Assembly: GCF_024199845.1 (NCBI RefSeq)
Contig: NZ_JANADO010000001.1
Coordinates: 1,674,001-1,738,000 of the forward strand
Reading direction: 5' to 3'
DNA from: Bradyrhizobium sp. CCGB12
Lineage (GTDB): Bacteria; Pseudomonadota; Alphaproteobacteria; Rhizobiales; Xanthobacteraceae
Length of the DNA stretch: 64,000 bases
Shown here: piece by piece, positions 1-10,630 of the stretch
Layout of the letters: each line of letters starts with the position of its first letter
Position numbering within the stretch: position 1 is the first letter of the stretch
Notes under the pieces: model-generated
What the model was told of the DNA's origin: nothing
Database searches by the model: none
The model's input: only the letters and a program-made list of their open reading frames with translations
Made by a program: the position numbers and the translations under genes

Positions 1-1441
1 TCCAGGGCAGGGTGGCGGTATCGGCCGGCATCGCGCCGGGCGCGGCGCAGATCATCAGCTTTTCCGCGATTGGCTCGAAATCGGCGCGGAAATGCACCGA
101 GCTCTTGTTGACCAGGATCTTCTCGCGCGTCGGCTCGATGCCGACATAGCGGTACATCGCCTGATCGGCGAGCTGGGCCTTGTGCGAGGAGACGACGACG
201 CGGACGTCGCCGATGCGCAGGCACGCGGAGGGACCCATCTCCATCTCGCGGCCGCCATAATAAGGGCCGGGCGCGATGAAGCGTCCGTCGGACAGCTTTT
301 CGACCACGAAAGTCTCGCGGTAGGGCTCGTCGCCGGGGATGCCGGACTTGCCGCCAAGCGACAGCGTCACGCTGGCACCGACGCCGGCTTCATGCGCAGC
401 CTTGGCCGAGACGGGATCGTAGATCGCGCCGGTGGCCGCGCTCGCCCGGTTGCGCACCAGTGCACGCAGCATGCCGGTCGTGTCGGAATCCCCGCCGGCG
501 CCCGGATTGTCCTGGGTATCGGCGATGATGATCGGCTTGCTCGCGGTCTTCGAAAGTTCCATGGCATGACGGACGCCGTCATCGGGCGACCAGATCTTGC
601 CGTCGAAATCGTCTTCGTGGCTTTCGATCAGCTTGACGATCGCATCGGCCGCGCGATCGGCGTCGGCTTGCGTCCTGCCATAGGCGAATACGCTCGGCCC
701 GCAATCGCGGAAGTCGGCGGCGGGGAAGCCCGGCGCGAAGGACAGCGTGGGAACCGCATCGCTCTCCAGTTCTGCGAGCTTCTCATAAATGCCTCTGGTG
801 GGCTGGTCGTTGGTGCATTGCCAGCTGATCGGGATCAGGAACGGCAACTGGCGGAACGCTTTCGCAAAGCGCTGCTTGGACTTCAGGAGCAGTGCGAGAT
901 GGCGCGCAGAGGCGCGGCCGGTCTCGGCCATGTCGATGTGCGGATAGGTGCGGTAGGCGATCAGCGCGTCGGCATGCTCGATCATCTCGGGCGTGACGTT
1001 GGCGTGGAGGTCGAGGCTCGTGACCAGCGGTACATCCTGGTTGATGACGCGGCGCACGCGCGCCAGGATTTCGCCTTCGCCGTCGTCGAGATGCTCCGTT
1101 ACCATGGCGCCATGGAGGTCGAGATACACCGCATCGAGCGGTCCGGCGGCTGCGATGCCGTCGACCAACACCTTCACGATGCGCTCGAAGGCATCCTTGG
1201 TGACATGCGCCGAGGGGCTGGCACCGCAGGCGATTGTCGGAATGAGTTCCCAGCCGTTGGCCTCGGCGCTGTCGACGAAACCGGCGAGGCCGACATTGAT
1301 GCGCCGCATCACCTTTAGCACGTCGGCACCTTCAGTCATCGCCGGCCAGCCGCCGCCATGCTGAAAGTCCGCGAACGTCGCCTTCGTCGGAGCGAAGGTG
1401 TTGGTCTCGTGCAGGAAGCCGCCGACGGCGATACGTGTCAT
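1..1441 (-). CDS. M81 family metallopeptidase (MlrC-like), 3' end cut by window edge
   Basis: The protein begins MTRIAVGGFLHETNTF, the N-terminal signature of the MlrC (microcystinase C) family, and near the window edge reads VHFRADFEPIAEKLM followed by APGAMPADTATLPW, which matches the family's C-terminus. About 480 codons are visible and probably only 10-20 residues are missing. MlrC-type enzymes are zinc metallopeptidases that hydrolyse small linear peptides; the true substrate here is unknown. The gene is the last of a minus-strand group containing a peptide ABC transporter and an M20 peptidase, which supports a role in breaking down imported peptides. It is separated from the upstream ATPase gene by about 300 bases holding a palindromic repeat, so co-transcription is not certain. 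The ATG at 1441 is the first start matching the family N-terminus. Confidence 0.88.
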   Translation of the reverse strand, partial: MTRIAVGGFLHETNTFAPTKATFADFQHGGGWPAMTEGADVLKVMRRINVGLAGFVDSAEANGWELIPTIACGASPSAHVTKDAFERIVKVLVDGIAAAGPLDAVYLDLHGAMVTEHLDDGEGEILARVRRVINQDVPLVTSLDLHANVTPEMIEHADALIAYRTYPHIDMAETGRASARHLALLLKSKQRFAKAFRQLPFLIPISWQCTNDQPTRGIYEKLAELESDAVPTLSFAPGFPAADFRDCGPSVFAYGRTQADADRAADAIVKLIESHEDDFDGKIWSPDDGVRHAMELSKTASKPIIIADTQDNPGAGGDSDTTGMLRALVRNRASAATGAIYDPVSAKAAHEAGVGASVTLSLGGKSGIPGDEPYRETFVVEKLSDGRFIAPGPYYGGREMEMGPSACLRIGDVRVVVSSHKAQLADQAMYRYVGIEPTREKILVNKSSVHFRADFEPIAEKLMICAAPGAMPADTATLPW

Positions 1442-1599
1442 CAATTCCAGTCCAATCGATCAAGAGTGCGCGACGTTAGCCTTGGCCTTGCTGCGAGAGC
1501 AAGGCGGGAAGCAATCGCGCCATGCATAGGGTCAAGCCGTTTTGGGAATGCTGCGGATGCGGTGAGTATGTGAGCCGCTCCGCCAACCACATTCTCGGT

Positions 1600-1726
1600 G
1601 TCGTCCCGGCGAAGGCCGGGATCCATAACCCCAGGGAGTGGTTTGGCGAAGGCTGGTCGTTTGGGATAAGCGCCGCACGAGATCGATAGATTCCGCGGCA
1701 TGGGTCCCGGCGTTCGCCGGGACGAC
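1600..1726. repeat. Palindromic intergenic repeat, GTCGTCCCGGCGAAGGCCGGGA type
   Basis: Two arms of about 27 bases, GTCGTCCCGGCGAAGGCCGG at 1600 and its near-complement ending GGGACGAC at 1726, face each other across about 75 bases. Each arm is itself a small hairpin (CCCGGC-GAAG-GCCGGG). The rest of the 1442-1740 gap shows no gene. This is the form of a small non-coding repeat unit of Bradyrhizobium-like genomes. It lies between two genes on the same strand and could form RNA structure in a read-through transcript. Confidence 0.75.
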
Positions 1727-1740
1727 GGCGGTGGGTGTTG

Positions 1741-3390
<1,650 letters not shown>

Positions 3391-3403
3391 CAGGTCACTC
3401 CGA

Positions 3404-3522
3404 CGTCATTGCGAGGAAGCTCGCGACAAAATTGCGAAGCAATTTTGCGCTGTAGCGACGAAGCAATCCAGAACTCTTTCCGCGGATGCAGACTGGATTG
3501 CTTCGCTTCGCTCGCAATGACG
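3404..3522. repeat. Palindromic intergenic repeat, CGTCATTGCGAG...CTCGCAATGACG type
   Basis: The outer arms CGTCATTGCGAG and CTCGCAATGACG are complementary, as are the inner arms GAAGCAATCCAGA and TCTGGATTGCTTC (with small mismatches). A further small hairpin, AAAATTGC-GAA-GCAATTTT, lies at 3428-3446. The unit fills most of the gap between the ATPase and permease genes. It differs in sequence from the repeats at 1600 and 5508. Confidence 0.75.
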
Positions 3523-3550
3523 GAACAAGGGGCGGGGCCGGCGAGACAAA

Positions 3551-4438
3551 TCACTTCCCCTCCCGCTGCTTCATGCGCGGATCGAGGGCGTCTCGGGCGG
3601 CATCGCCGATCAGATTGATGCTGAGGATGGCGATCGAGAGCAAAAGGCCCGGCCAGAAGATCAGCGACGGCTTGAGCTGGAAGTACTGCCGGCCCTCGGC
3701 CATGATGTTGCCCCAGGTCGGCGTCTCCGGCGAGATGCCGGCGCCGAGGAAGGAGAGGATGGCCTCGGTCAGGATCGCGGAGGCGCAGACATAGGTACCC
3801 TGGACGATCAGCGGTGCGATCGTGTTCGGCATCAGATGCCGCCACATGATCTTCGGCAGGCTGGAGCCGACCGAGATCGCCGCCTCGACGTAAGGCTCCT
3901 CGCGCGCCGACAGCACGACCGAGCGGACCAGGCGCGCCACGCGGGGGATCTCCGGAATCGTGATCGCGATCAGCACGGTCCAGAGGCTGGCACCGGAGAG
4001 CGACACCACAGCGATCGCGAGCAGGATGCTCGGCATTGCCATCAGGCCGTCCATGATCCGCATCATCACGGCATCGACCAGCTTGAAGAAGCCGGAGACA
4101 AGACCGATCACGAGCCCAATGGCGACCGAGAGAATCGCCGAGCCGATGCCGATCAGGAGCGAGATGCGGCCGCCATAGATGACGCGCGACAGCAGGTCGC
4201 GGCCATAGGCGTCGGTGCCAAGCAGGAACTGCGCCGACGACGGCTTCAGCCGCTGCGACGGTGCGAGCTGGATCGGATCATGCGGCGCGATCAACGGCGC
4301 CAGGATCGAGATCAGCACGATCAGCGCAAGACAGACCGTAGCGGCCGCGATAATCGGCGTCGAGGTGAGGAATCCGAAGCGCGGCCGCAGTGGCGACGTG
4401 ATCGGAATGGACGACTGGGGAAGGCTATCGACCGACAT
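3551..4438 (-). CDS. Peptide ABC transporter permease (DppC-like)
   Basis: A 295-residue inner-membrane permease of the binding-protein-dependent transport family. After the first membrane segment it contains LGTDAYGRDLLSR, the hallmark of the DppC/OppC subfamily, and later EPYVEAAISVGSSLPKIMWRH, the EAA loop that contacts the ATPase. Several further hydrophobic segments are visible. It starts 17 bases after the stop of the DppB-like gene at 4456-5397, so the two are almost certainly co-transcribed and form the heterodimeric channel. The fused ATPase at 1741-3390 is the expected motor and the protein at 7013-8620 the likely binding protein. Confidence 0.93.
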   Translation of the reverse strand: MSVDSLPQSSIPITSPLRPRFGFLTSTPIIAAATVCLALIVLISILAPLIAPHDPIQLAPSQRLKPSSAQFLLGTDAYGRDLLSRVIYGGRISLLIGIGSAILSVAIGLVIGLVSGFFKLVDAVMMRIMDGLMAMPSILLAIAVVSLSGASLWTVLIAITIPEIPRVARLVRSVVLSAREEPYVEAAISVGSSLPKIMWRHLMPNTIAPLIVQGTYVCASAILTEAILSFLGAGISPETPTWGNIMAEGRQYFQLKPSLIFWPGLLLSIAILSINLIGDAARDALDPRMKQREGK

Positions 4439-4455
4439 TTGTTCTTACCCTTGCC

Positions 4456-5397
4456 TCAGTACCGGATCCGGGGATCGAGCAGTGTATAGGCGACGTCGAT
4501 CAGGAGATTGACGATGACATAGATCAGCGAGGTCAGCAGGATCATGGCCTGGATCACCGGATAGTCGCGCGCCAGCACCGCATCCACGGTGAGGCGGCCG
4601 ATGCCGGGGATGTTGAACACGCTCTCGGTGACGACGACGCCGGAGATCAGCAGCGCAAAGCCGGTGCCGATCACGGTGATCACGGGTACGGCCGCATTGC
4701 GCAGCGCATGCCGCATCATCACCGCGACCTCGTTAATGCCCTTGGCGCGTGCGGTGCGGACGTAATCTTCGCCGAGCACGTCGAGCATCGCCGCGCGCGT
4801 CATACGCGCGATCAGCGCGATGTAGATGAAGGAGAGCGCGCAGGTCGGCAGGATGATGCGTTCGAAGAACGGCCCGAAACCGTTCGAGATGCTCTTGAAG
4901 CCCTGCACCGGCACCCAGCGCAGATTGATCGCGAAGATTTCGATCAGAACGTAGCCGACCACGAACACCGGCACGGAGAAGCCGAGTACCGACAGACCCA
5001 TCACGAAGCGGTCGATCCAGGTGCCGTGCTTCCACGCCGCGATCACGCCCAGGGGAACGGCGACGACGACGGCGAGGATGATGGTCGACAGCGCGATCGA
5101 GATCGACGGCTCGACGCGCTGGCCGATCATCTTCAGCACCGGCAAATTGGAGATCAGCGATGTCCCGAGGTCGCCGTGCAGCAGCTTGTTCACCCAGGTG
5201 ACGAACTGCACGATCAGCGGCTCGTTGAGGCCGAGCGAGGTGCGGATGCGCTCAAGCCGCTCCGGCGTTGCGTTGTCGCCGGCGAGAATCGCGGCGGGAT
5301 CGCCGGGGGTGAGGCGGAGCAGCAGGAAGACGAACAGCGCGACGACGCCCATCACGGGCACGGCGGCGAAGATTCGGCGAACGAGATATCCGAGCAA
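4456..5397 (-). CDS. Peptide ABC transporter permease (DppB-like)
   Basis: A 313-residue permease starting MLGYLVRRIFAAVPVMG, the typical first membrane segment of DppB/OppB proteins, followed by RLTPGDPA, also typical of the subfamily. The EAA loop reads GEDYVRTARAKG. It is the first permease gene of the pair and lies 217 bases downstream of the M20 peptidase gene, on the same strand, with a palindromic repeat between them. Length and motif order are normal for the family. Confidence 0.93.
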   Translation of the reverse strand: MLGYLVRRIFAAVPVMGVVALFVFLLLRLTPGDPAAILAGDNATPERLERIRTSLGLNEPLIVQFVTWVNKLLHGDLGTSLISNLPVLKMIGQRVEPSISIALSTIILAVVVAVPLGVIAAWKHGTWIDRFVMGLSVLGFSVPVFVVGYVLIEIFAINLRWVPVQGFKSISNGFGPFFERIILPTCALSFIYIALIARMTRAAMLDVLGEDYVRTARAKGINEVAVMMRHALRNAAVPVITVIGTGFALLISGVVVTESVFNIPGIGRLTVDAVLARDYPVIQAMILLTSLIYVIVNLLIDVAYTLLDPRIRY

Positions 5398-5507
5398 GTG
5401 GGATCCGTTGGATTAGAGTCAAATCGTGGCATGGCCTTTGGTCAGCCTGCCATCAGCCTAACATTTCAGCAATTCCCGTGCCATCCGGGTCGGAACCTTG
5501 GATGGTC

Positions 5508-5595
5508 GTCATGCCCGGGCTTGACCCGGGCATCCACGTCTTTCTTCGGATCAGATGGCAAAGGCATGGATGGCCGGGTCAAGCCCGGCCATGAC
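5508..5595. repeat. Palindromic intergenic repeat, GTCATGCCCGGGCTTGACCC type
   Basis: The left arm GTCATGCCCGGGCTTGACCC (5508) is complementary, with few mismatches, to the right arm GGGTCAAGCCCGGCCATGAC ending at 5595. This is the third distinct palindromic repeat in this transporter locus and lies between the M20 peptidase and DppB-like genes. Confidence 0.75.
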
Positions 5596-5612
5596 GGCGG
5601 TGTCCCCGGATT

Positions 5613-6743
5613 TCACTCCAGCGTCGCCAGCAGCCCCGCCATCAGCCGGCCACGTTCGACCAGGCTTTCGACCTCGATATACTCTTCGAGCGTGTGGCCG
5701 TTGCCGCCACGCACGCCCAGGCCGTCGAGCGTCGGGATCCCCATCGCGCCGGTGAAATTGCCGTCGGAGCCGCCGCCGGCGCTCGCGTGGGGCAGTTCTG
5801 CGCCGAGCGACTTGGCGATGCCGCGAGCCTTTTCATACAGCGCCATGGTGCCGGCGTCGGGTTCCCACACCGGACGCGTCACGCCGCGGGTGACCTTGAA
5901 GGTCACATCATTGGTTGTGCCTGACAGCGCCAACATCCTCTCGACGCCGCGGTCGAGATCGGCCTGGCGCTTGGCCATCGACAGCGCTTCGCCTGTGGCG
6001 GTCGTGGCAACGCAATTGACCCATTGCCCGCCATGCACGACGCCGACCGAGAAGGTGCAGTCCTCCGTGGTCATGGCGTCGATGTTGAGGATCTGCCGGG
6101 CCATCTCGCGGATCGCCGAGCGTCCCGCTGACAACGTCGCGCCGGCGTGGCTCGGCCGTCCCGTCGCCTCGAGATTGAAACGTGCGATGGCATAACGTCC
6201 GGTGGTGACGCCGTTGTCGGCGCGGCCGGGTTCGGGCACCAGCACGTATTTGTTGCGCGCGGCCTCCGCCTCGATGATGTCGCGGGTCGAGGGCGTGCCG
6301 ACTTCCTCATCCGGCGTGAACAGCACGGTGATCGGCAGCGGCGTGGTGAAGGCGGCGCGCGCCAGCTGCCGGATCGCTTCCAGCGAGAGATAATTGCCGC
6401 CCTTCATGTCGTAGATGCCGGGGCCGTAGCACTTGTTGCCTTCGCGCCGCCATTTCAGCTTCTCGATGGTGCCGACGGGGTGGACGGTATCCATGTGCCC
6501 GGCGATCAGGATGCCCGGCTCGCCCTGCCTTGGATGGGGAAAGCGCGCGCGGATCACGCCGCCAAAGCCCTGGCGGCCGGCGATGCGTTCGATCGTCGCA
6601 CCCATGATTGCCATATCCCGCGCTGCGATATCGAGCATGCGGTTCACGGCATCTGCGTCCCAGGTCGGGCTCTCGCATTCCACCCACGTCCGCAGGCCCT
6701 CGAGCATTGCCTCGGAATCGAAGGGAAGATTGGCTGGATTCAT
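5613..6743 (-). CDS. M20 family metallopeptidase (carboxypeptidase G2-like)
   Basis: The 376-residue protein shows the metal-ligand motifs of the M20 family in order: GHMDTVHP, YDMKGG, DEEVGT (catalytic Glu pair), VPEPG and a C-terminal GGNGHTLEEY. M20 enzymes use two zinc ions to cleave peptides or N-acyl amino acids; glutamate carboxypeptidases are the closest group by motif. The open frame extends upstream to 6995, but residues before 6743 do not look like this family, so the ATG at 6743 (MNPANLPF) is chosen. It heads the minus-strand peptide-uptake group and is divergent from the binding-protein gene at 7013, with about 270 bases of shared upstream sequence. No secretion signal is seen, so a cytoplasmic role is likely. 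Confidence 0.9.
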   Translation of the reverse strand: MNPANLPFDSEAMLEGLRTWVECESPTWDADAVNRMLDIAARDMAIMGATIERIAGRQGFGGVIRARFPHPRQGEPGILIAGHMDTVHPVGTIEKLKWRREGNKCYGPGIYDMKGGNYLSLEAIRQLARAAFTTPLPITVLFTPDEEVGTPSTRDIIEAEAARNKYVLVPEPGRADNGVTTGRYAIARFNLEATGRPSHAGATLSAGRSAIREMARQILNIDAMTTEDCTFSVGVVHGGQWVNCVATTATGEALSMAKRQADLDRGVERMLALSGTTNDVTFKVTRGVTRPVWEPDAGTMALYEKARGIAKSLGAELPHASAGGGSDGNFTGAMGIPTLDGLGVRGGNGHTLEEYIEVESLVERGRLMAGLLATLE

Positions 6744-7012
6744 CTTGATGTCTCTCGGGCTTCGAAAAATGGAACGCGCATTGCATTGGCGCGGACAGGA
6801 CAGGCGAAGAGTGTTGTAGAGCCAAACCGATCTTTGTGGAGCCCGTGCGCACGCCGCGAGGGCTTGCGACGAAACCGGATTGACGCGCTCGGCACTGTCT
6901 GCAAGTCTCGAAAAGATAAAGGCATTGCATGAGGTTAGTTCGCCCAAGGAACGAACCGGATGCTCAACCAATAATCTGCCTTTGAACAGTTTCACGTCAG
7001 GAGAAACTTTCC

Positions 7013-8620
7013 ATGTTCAACTTCATGCGCCGGGGGCCTCGCGCGTTCGCCTCCAAACTTGCGCTGTCGGTCGTCGCGCTTTCGACCGCGCTGGCCTCGC
7101 CAGTGCTTGCGGCCGGCAAGACGATCACGGCGGTGATGCATTCGGATCTGCGCATCATCGATCCGATCTTCACCACGGCCTACATCGCGCGTGACCACGG
7201 CTACATGGTCTACGACACGCTGTTGGCCACCGATTCGAACTTCAAGATCCAGCCTCAGATGGCGGACTGGAAAATCTCCGACGACAAGCTCACCTACACC
7301 TTCACGCTGCGCGATGGCCTGAAGTGGCATGACGGTGCGCCGGTGACGGCGGAAGACTGCGTCGCCTCGCTCAAGCGCTGGGCCGCGGTCGACGGCATGG
7401 GCCAGAAGCTCTGGGACGTCACCGCGAGCCTCGAGGCGACCGATGCCAAGACCATCACGCTGAAGCTGAAGGAGCCCTACGGCCTCGTGCTCGATTCCAT
7501 CGGCAAGCCGTCCTCGCGCGTGGCCTTCATGATGCCAAAGCGCCTCGCCGAGACGCCGCCTGACAAGCAGATCCCGGAGCAGATCGGCTCGGGTCCCTTC
7601 AAGTTCGTGCAGGGCGAATTCCAGCCCGGCGTGAAGGCGGTCTACGTCAAGAACACCGACTATGTGCCGCGCAAGGAGCCGGCGAACTGGACCTCCGGCG
7701 GCAAGGTGGTGAAGGTCGACCGCGTCGAGTGGATCACCATGCCGGACTCGCAGACCGCGGTGAACGCGCTGCAGTCGGGCGACATCGATTTCATGGAAGT
7801 GCCGCCGTGGGATCTGCTGCCCGTGCTCGAAAGCAATGCCGAGCTCAAGACCGAGGTGCTGAACAAGTTCGGCTATCAGACCCTTGGTCGTATGAACTTC
7901 CTCTATCCGCCCTTCGACAATCCGAAGATCCGCCGCGCAGCCCTCCTGGCGATGAACCAGAAGGACGTGCTCGACGCGCTCGTCGGCAATCCCAAGTACT
8001 ACAAGATCTGCGGTGCGTTCTTCATCTGCGACACGCCGTTCGCCACCGACGTTGGCTCGGAATCGCTGGTCAAGGGCAACGGCATGGCGGAAGCCAAGAA
8101 GGCGCTCGCCGAGTCCGGCTATGACGGCACCCCCGTCGTGGTCATGGTGCCCGGCGACGTCGTGACGCTGAAGGCGCAGCCGACCGTTGCGGTGCAGCTG
8201 CTCCGCGAGGCCGGCTTCAAGGTCGACGCGCAGGCGACCGACTGGCAGACGGTGGTGAGCCGTCGCGCCAGCCAGAAGCCCCCGAAGGAAGGCGGCTGGA
8301 ACATGTTCTTCACCAACTGGGTCAGCGCCGACGTGTCCAACCCGATCGCCAACCTCTCGATCGGCGGTCAGGGCAAGAAGGGCTGGTTCGGCTGGGCGGA
8401 AAACGCCAAGATCGAGAAGCTCAAGGACGACTTCGTTCGCGCCGCCTCGCTCGACGATCAGAAGAAGATCGCGACCGAGATCCAGAAGGAAGCCTATGAC
8501 CAGGTGATCTACATCCCGCTCGGCCAGTATCTGGCGCCGAGCGCCTGGCGCAAGTCGCTCACCGGCGTGCTCGACGGTCCGGCGACCCCGGTGTTCTGGA
8601 ACATCGACAAGACCGAGTAA
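7013..8620 (+). CDS. ABC transporter substrate-binding protein, family 5 (DppA-like)
   Basis: A 535-residue periplasmic binding protein with an N-terminal signal peptide (basic start, hydrophobic core, then ASPVLAAGK cleavage region near residue 35). The mature part begins KTITAVMHSDLRIIDP and contains TYTFTLRDGLKWHDG, the conserved block of family-5 (peptide/nickel) binding proteins. The Shine-Dalgarno CAGGAGAAA precedes the ATG at 7013. It is transcribed away from the permease/ATPase genes on the other strand and is the obvious partner for them. Its specificity cannot be read from sequence. Confidence 0.92.
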   Translation: MFNFMRRGPRAFASKLALSVVALSTALASPVLAAGKTITAVMHSDLRIIDPIFTTAYIARDHGYMVYDTLLATDSNFKIQPQMADWKISDDKLTYTFTLRDGLKWHDGAPVTAEDCVASLKRWAAVDGMGQKLWDVTASLEATDAKTITLKLKEPYGLVLDSIGKPSSRVAFMMPKRLAETPPDKQIPEQIGSGPFKFVQGEFQPGVKAVYVKNTDYVPRKEPANWTSGGKVVKVDRVEWITMPDSQTAVNALQSGDIDFMEVPPWDLLPVLESNAELKTEVLNKFGYQTLGRMNFLYPPFDNPKIRRAALLAMNQKDVLDALVGNPKYYKICGAFFICDTPFATDVGSESLVKGNGMAEAKKALAESGYDGTPVVVMVPGDVVTLKAQPTVAVQLLREAGFKVDAQATDWQTVVSRRASQKPPKEGGWNMFFTNWVSADVSNPIANLSIGGQGKKGWFGWAENAKIEKLKDDFVRAASLDDQKKIATEIQKEAYDQVIYIPLGQYLAPSAWRKSLTGVLDGPATPVFWNIDKTE

Positions 8621-8657
8621 AGCGAGGCGTCAACGCGCCTTTCATTCCAATCGTTAC

Positions 8658-8684
8658 ACGGCGCCGCTGTCCCAGTGGCGCCGT
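8658..8684 (+). terminator. Possible terminator hairpin after the binding-protein gene
   Basis: ACGGCGCCGCT and AGTGGCGCCGT form an 11-base-pair stem (one G-U pair) with a 5-base loop, 37 bases after the stop of the binding-protein gene. It is followed by the weakly T-rich TGTCGTTTGTC rather than a clean T-run. Confidence 0.5.
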
Positions 8685-8833
8685 TGTCGTTTGTCAGCCT
8701 CGCGTCAGCTTTTAACTCTTCCAGTTTCGAATCATTGCTATTTGCTTCAATCCTCAAATAGATGTGCCGTCACCGCGCATCACTTTCCTTGTCCCATTTG
8801 ATTCCCTTGCCGATCGATTTTGCACTCCAGGCG

Positions 8834-10429
8834 ATGGCCGAAAGGTCAGATCGCGCGCCGGCGCAATGGCGCCGGCCTTTCCTGAATTGGCTCGATGGCG
8901 TCGAGGCGGGCTGGGCCGTGCCGCTTCTCATCGCGTGCTTCGTTGCGATCTGGACGCTTTATCTGGTCGTCGCCTATGCCGGGGGCGGCCTGCACCCCGA
9001 TACGCTCGAGGCCTGGACGCTGGGGCGGCATTTCGCCTGGGGCTATCACAAGCATCCGCCGCTGATGGGCTGGGTCGCTGCAGCGTGGACCTTTGTCTTT
9101 CCACTGAGCGACTGGTCGCTCCAGTTGATGGCGATGACCAATGCCGGGCTCGCGCTGTTCTTCGTCGATCTGGTCGCCCGTCAATTCGTGACCGGGCACA
9201 AGCGCGTCCTGGTGCTCTTGCTGCTGATGCTGACACCGGCCTACCAATTCCACGCCCAGCGCTTCAATGCCAATGCAGTGCTGCTCGCGACCTGGCCGCT
9301 GGCGACCTGGTGCTTCCTGCGCGCATTCGAGACGCGCGCCGCATCATGGGCGATCGCGGTGGGATGCACGACGGCGCTGGCGATGGTCGGCAAGTATTAT
9401 TCGATCTTTCTCGTCACGAGCCTTGCAATTGCCGCGCTGGCGCATCCGGCACGGCGCGCCTATTTCAGCTCCGCGTCGCCCTGGATTTCGGTCGCCACCG
9501 GGCTCGCGGTGCTGTCGCCACACGTCTGGTGGCTGGCGACGACGGGCGCATCGACCTTCACCTATGCGCTGGCGCATGCCAACGGCAACACCGCGAGCTC
9601 GATCGGTGAGGCCAGGAATTTCCTGCTGGGGCTGGCGGCGGCGATGAGCGTGTCGGCTGTGCTCTGGGTGCTCATCGCAGGCACGCGGTTGAAACAGTTT
9701 CCGGCCGACTTCGCCGCAATGAGTTCGGGCCTGCGGCTTCTCCTCTACATTGCGATCGGCACGATCGTTCTGCCGGTGCTGACCTCGCTCGTGATGGGAA
9801 CGGATCTGCCGTCGCTATGGGCGTTGCAGGGGCTGTTCCTCTTCGTCGTGCTCATTGTCTGCGGCACGCGCTATCCGATCGAGCGCTTTTACACCGTCAA
9901 TGTCACGGTGATCACGGCTGGCGCTGCGCTTGCCGCCGTCCTGGTCGCAGCGCCGATCCACGCCGTCTATCGCAACAATCACGGCTATGAAGAGGGCCGG
10001 AATTTCTACGCGCAGGCGGCGAACGAATTGACGCGCGAATGGCGCGAATTGACGGGAGAGCCGCTGAGCGCCGTGAGTGGTGACGATGCGCTGGCGTTTG
10101 CGACGGCGTTCTACAGCCCCGACCATCCGAATTATGCGCGGCCGTTTGAGTATCAATACAGCTGGGGCCTGCCGCGCAAGGCGACGCTCGACCGCGGCTG
10201 GGCCGCGCTCTGTTTCCGCGGCCAGGACTATTGTGGGCGATGGATGGAATGGGTGTCCTCCCGGGCCGGACACTTCGTCAGGCGCGAGTTCACCGTCCAG
10301 GCGTCGCTGTGGGGCAGGCCTGGTCTGACGCGGGAGGTGGTCGTGCTGATGGTGCCGCCGCGTGGAAGCGACGCTGCGCCCGAGAGCGCTGCGGATGATT
10401 TTAGCGCCAGCAGGCGGGCCGGCGAATAG
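8834..10429 (+). CDS. GT39-like membrane glycosyltransferase
   Basis: A 531-residue polytopic membrane protein. After the first membrane segment it has HPDTLEAWTLGRHFAWGYHK followed by HPPLMGW, the acidic-loop plus HPPL pattern of the ArnT/PMT (GT39, GT-C fold) family, which transfers sugars from polyprenyl-phosphate donors on the periplasmic face. About ten hydrophobic segments and a C-terminal soluble domain (about residues 380-531) follow. An in-frame ATG at 8762 would add 24 residues; 8834 is preferred because CCAGG lies just upstream and the extension is not family-like. No lipid-A or polymer genes lie next to it, so the acceptor is unknown. Confidence 0.83.
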   Translation: MAERSDRAPAQWRRPFLNWLDGVEAGWAVPLLIACFVAIWTLYLVVAYAGGGLHPDTLEAWTLGRHFAWGYHKHPPLMGWVAAAWTFVFPLSDWSLQLMAMTNAGLALFFVDLVARQFVTGHKRVLVLLLLMLTPAYQFHAQRFNANAVLLATWPLATWCFLRAFETRAASWAIAVGCTTALAMVGKYYSIFLVTSLAIAALAHPARRAYFSSASPWISVATGLAVLSPHVWWLATTGASTFTYALAHANGNTASSIGEARNFLLGLAAAMSVSAVLWVLIAGTRLKQFPADFAAMSSGLRLLLYIAIGTIVLPVLTSLVMGTDLPSLWALQGLFLFVVLIVCGTRYPIERFYTVNVTVITAGAALAAVLVAAPIHAVYRNNHGYEEGRNFYAQAANELTREWRELTGEPLSAVSGDDALAFATAFYSPDHPNYARPFEYQYSWGLPRKATLDRGWAALCFRGQDYCGRWMEWVSSRAGHFVRREFTVQASLWGRPGLTREVVVLMVPPRGSDAAPESAADDFSASRRAGE

Positions 10430-10438
10430 GCGTCGTAC

Positions 10439-10576
10439 TCAGCAGTGGCTGTCGCGCAGCTGTTCGAGCCCTTCGCTGGCGAAGGGCGTCGTGAACGTGG
10501 CGGGCTCAATCGGCTCGGAATGTTCCGGCTTCTCCCGTTCCACGTCGCGGTGGTCTTCTCGGTGGTCTAGTTCCAT
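10439..10576 (-). CDS. Small acidic protein of unknown function (45 aa)
   Basis: A 45-codon frame begins MELDHREDHRDVEREKPEH and ends LRDSHC. It is very hydrophilic, with no membrane segment. GAGAG lies about 9 bases before the ATG, and a GGAAC-N16-TGTT sequence, close to the promoter of general-stress ECF sigma factors, lies 30-50 bases upstream. I do not recognise the family. Its support is the candidate promoter, the ribosome-binding site and its fit to the gap between two larger genes; it could still be chance. Confidence 0.42.
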   Translation of the reverse strand: MELDHREDHRDVEREKPEHSEPIEPATFTTPFASEGLEQLRDSHC

Positions 10577-10605
10577 TGCAGCGGTCTCTCGAATTGCTGC
10601 AGTAC

Positions 10606-10630
10606 AACATCGGGGCCGCCGGGAAGTTCC
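10606..10630 (-). promoter_or_regulatory. Candidate EcfG-type promoter for the 45-aa gene
   Basis: On the minus strand GGAAC (10630-10626) and TGTT (10609-10606) are separated by 16 bases. The alphaproteobacterial EcfG/SigT consensus is GGAAC-N16/17-CGTT. The predicted transcription start is about 20 bases before the ATG at 10576. Confidence 0.35.

Noticed and set aside
92-1318. Long plus-strand open frame opposite the M81 peptidase
   Set aside because: Antisense to a clearly recognisable MlrC-type gene. Its composition (rich in Arg, Asp, His and Gly) is that of a GC-rich shadow frame.
4708-6195. Long plus-strand frame across the DppB-like and M20 genes
   Set aside because: It spans two recognised minus-strand genes and the repeat between them, so it cannot be a real gene.
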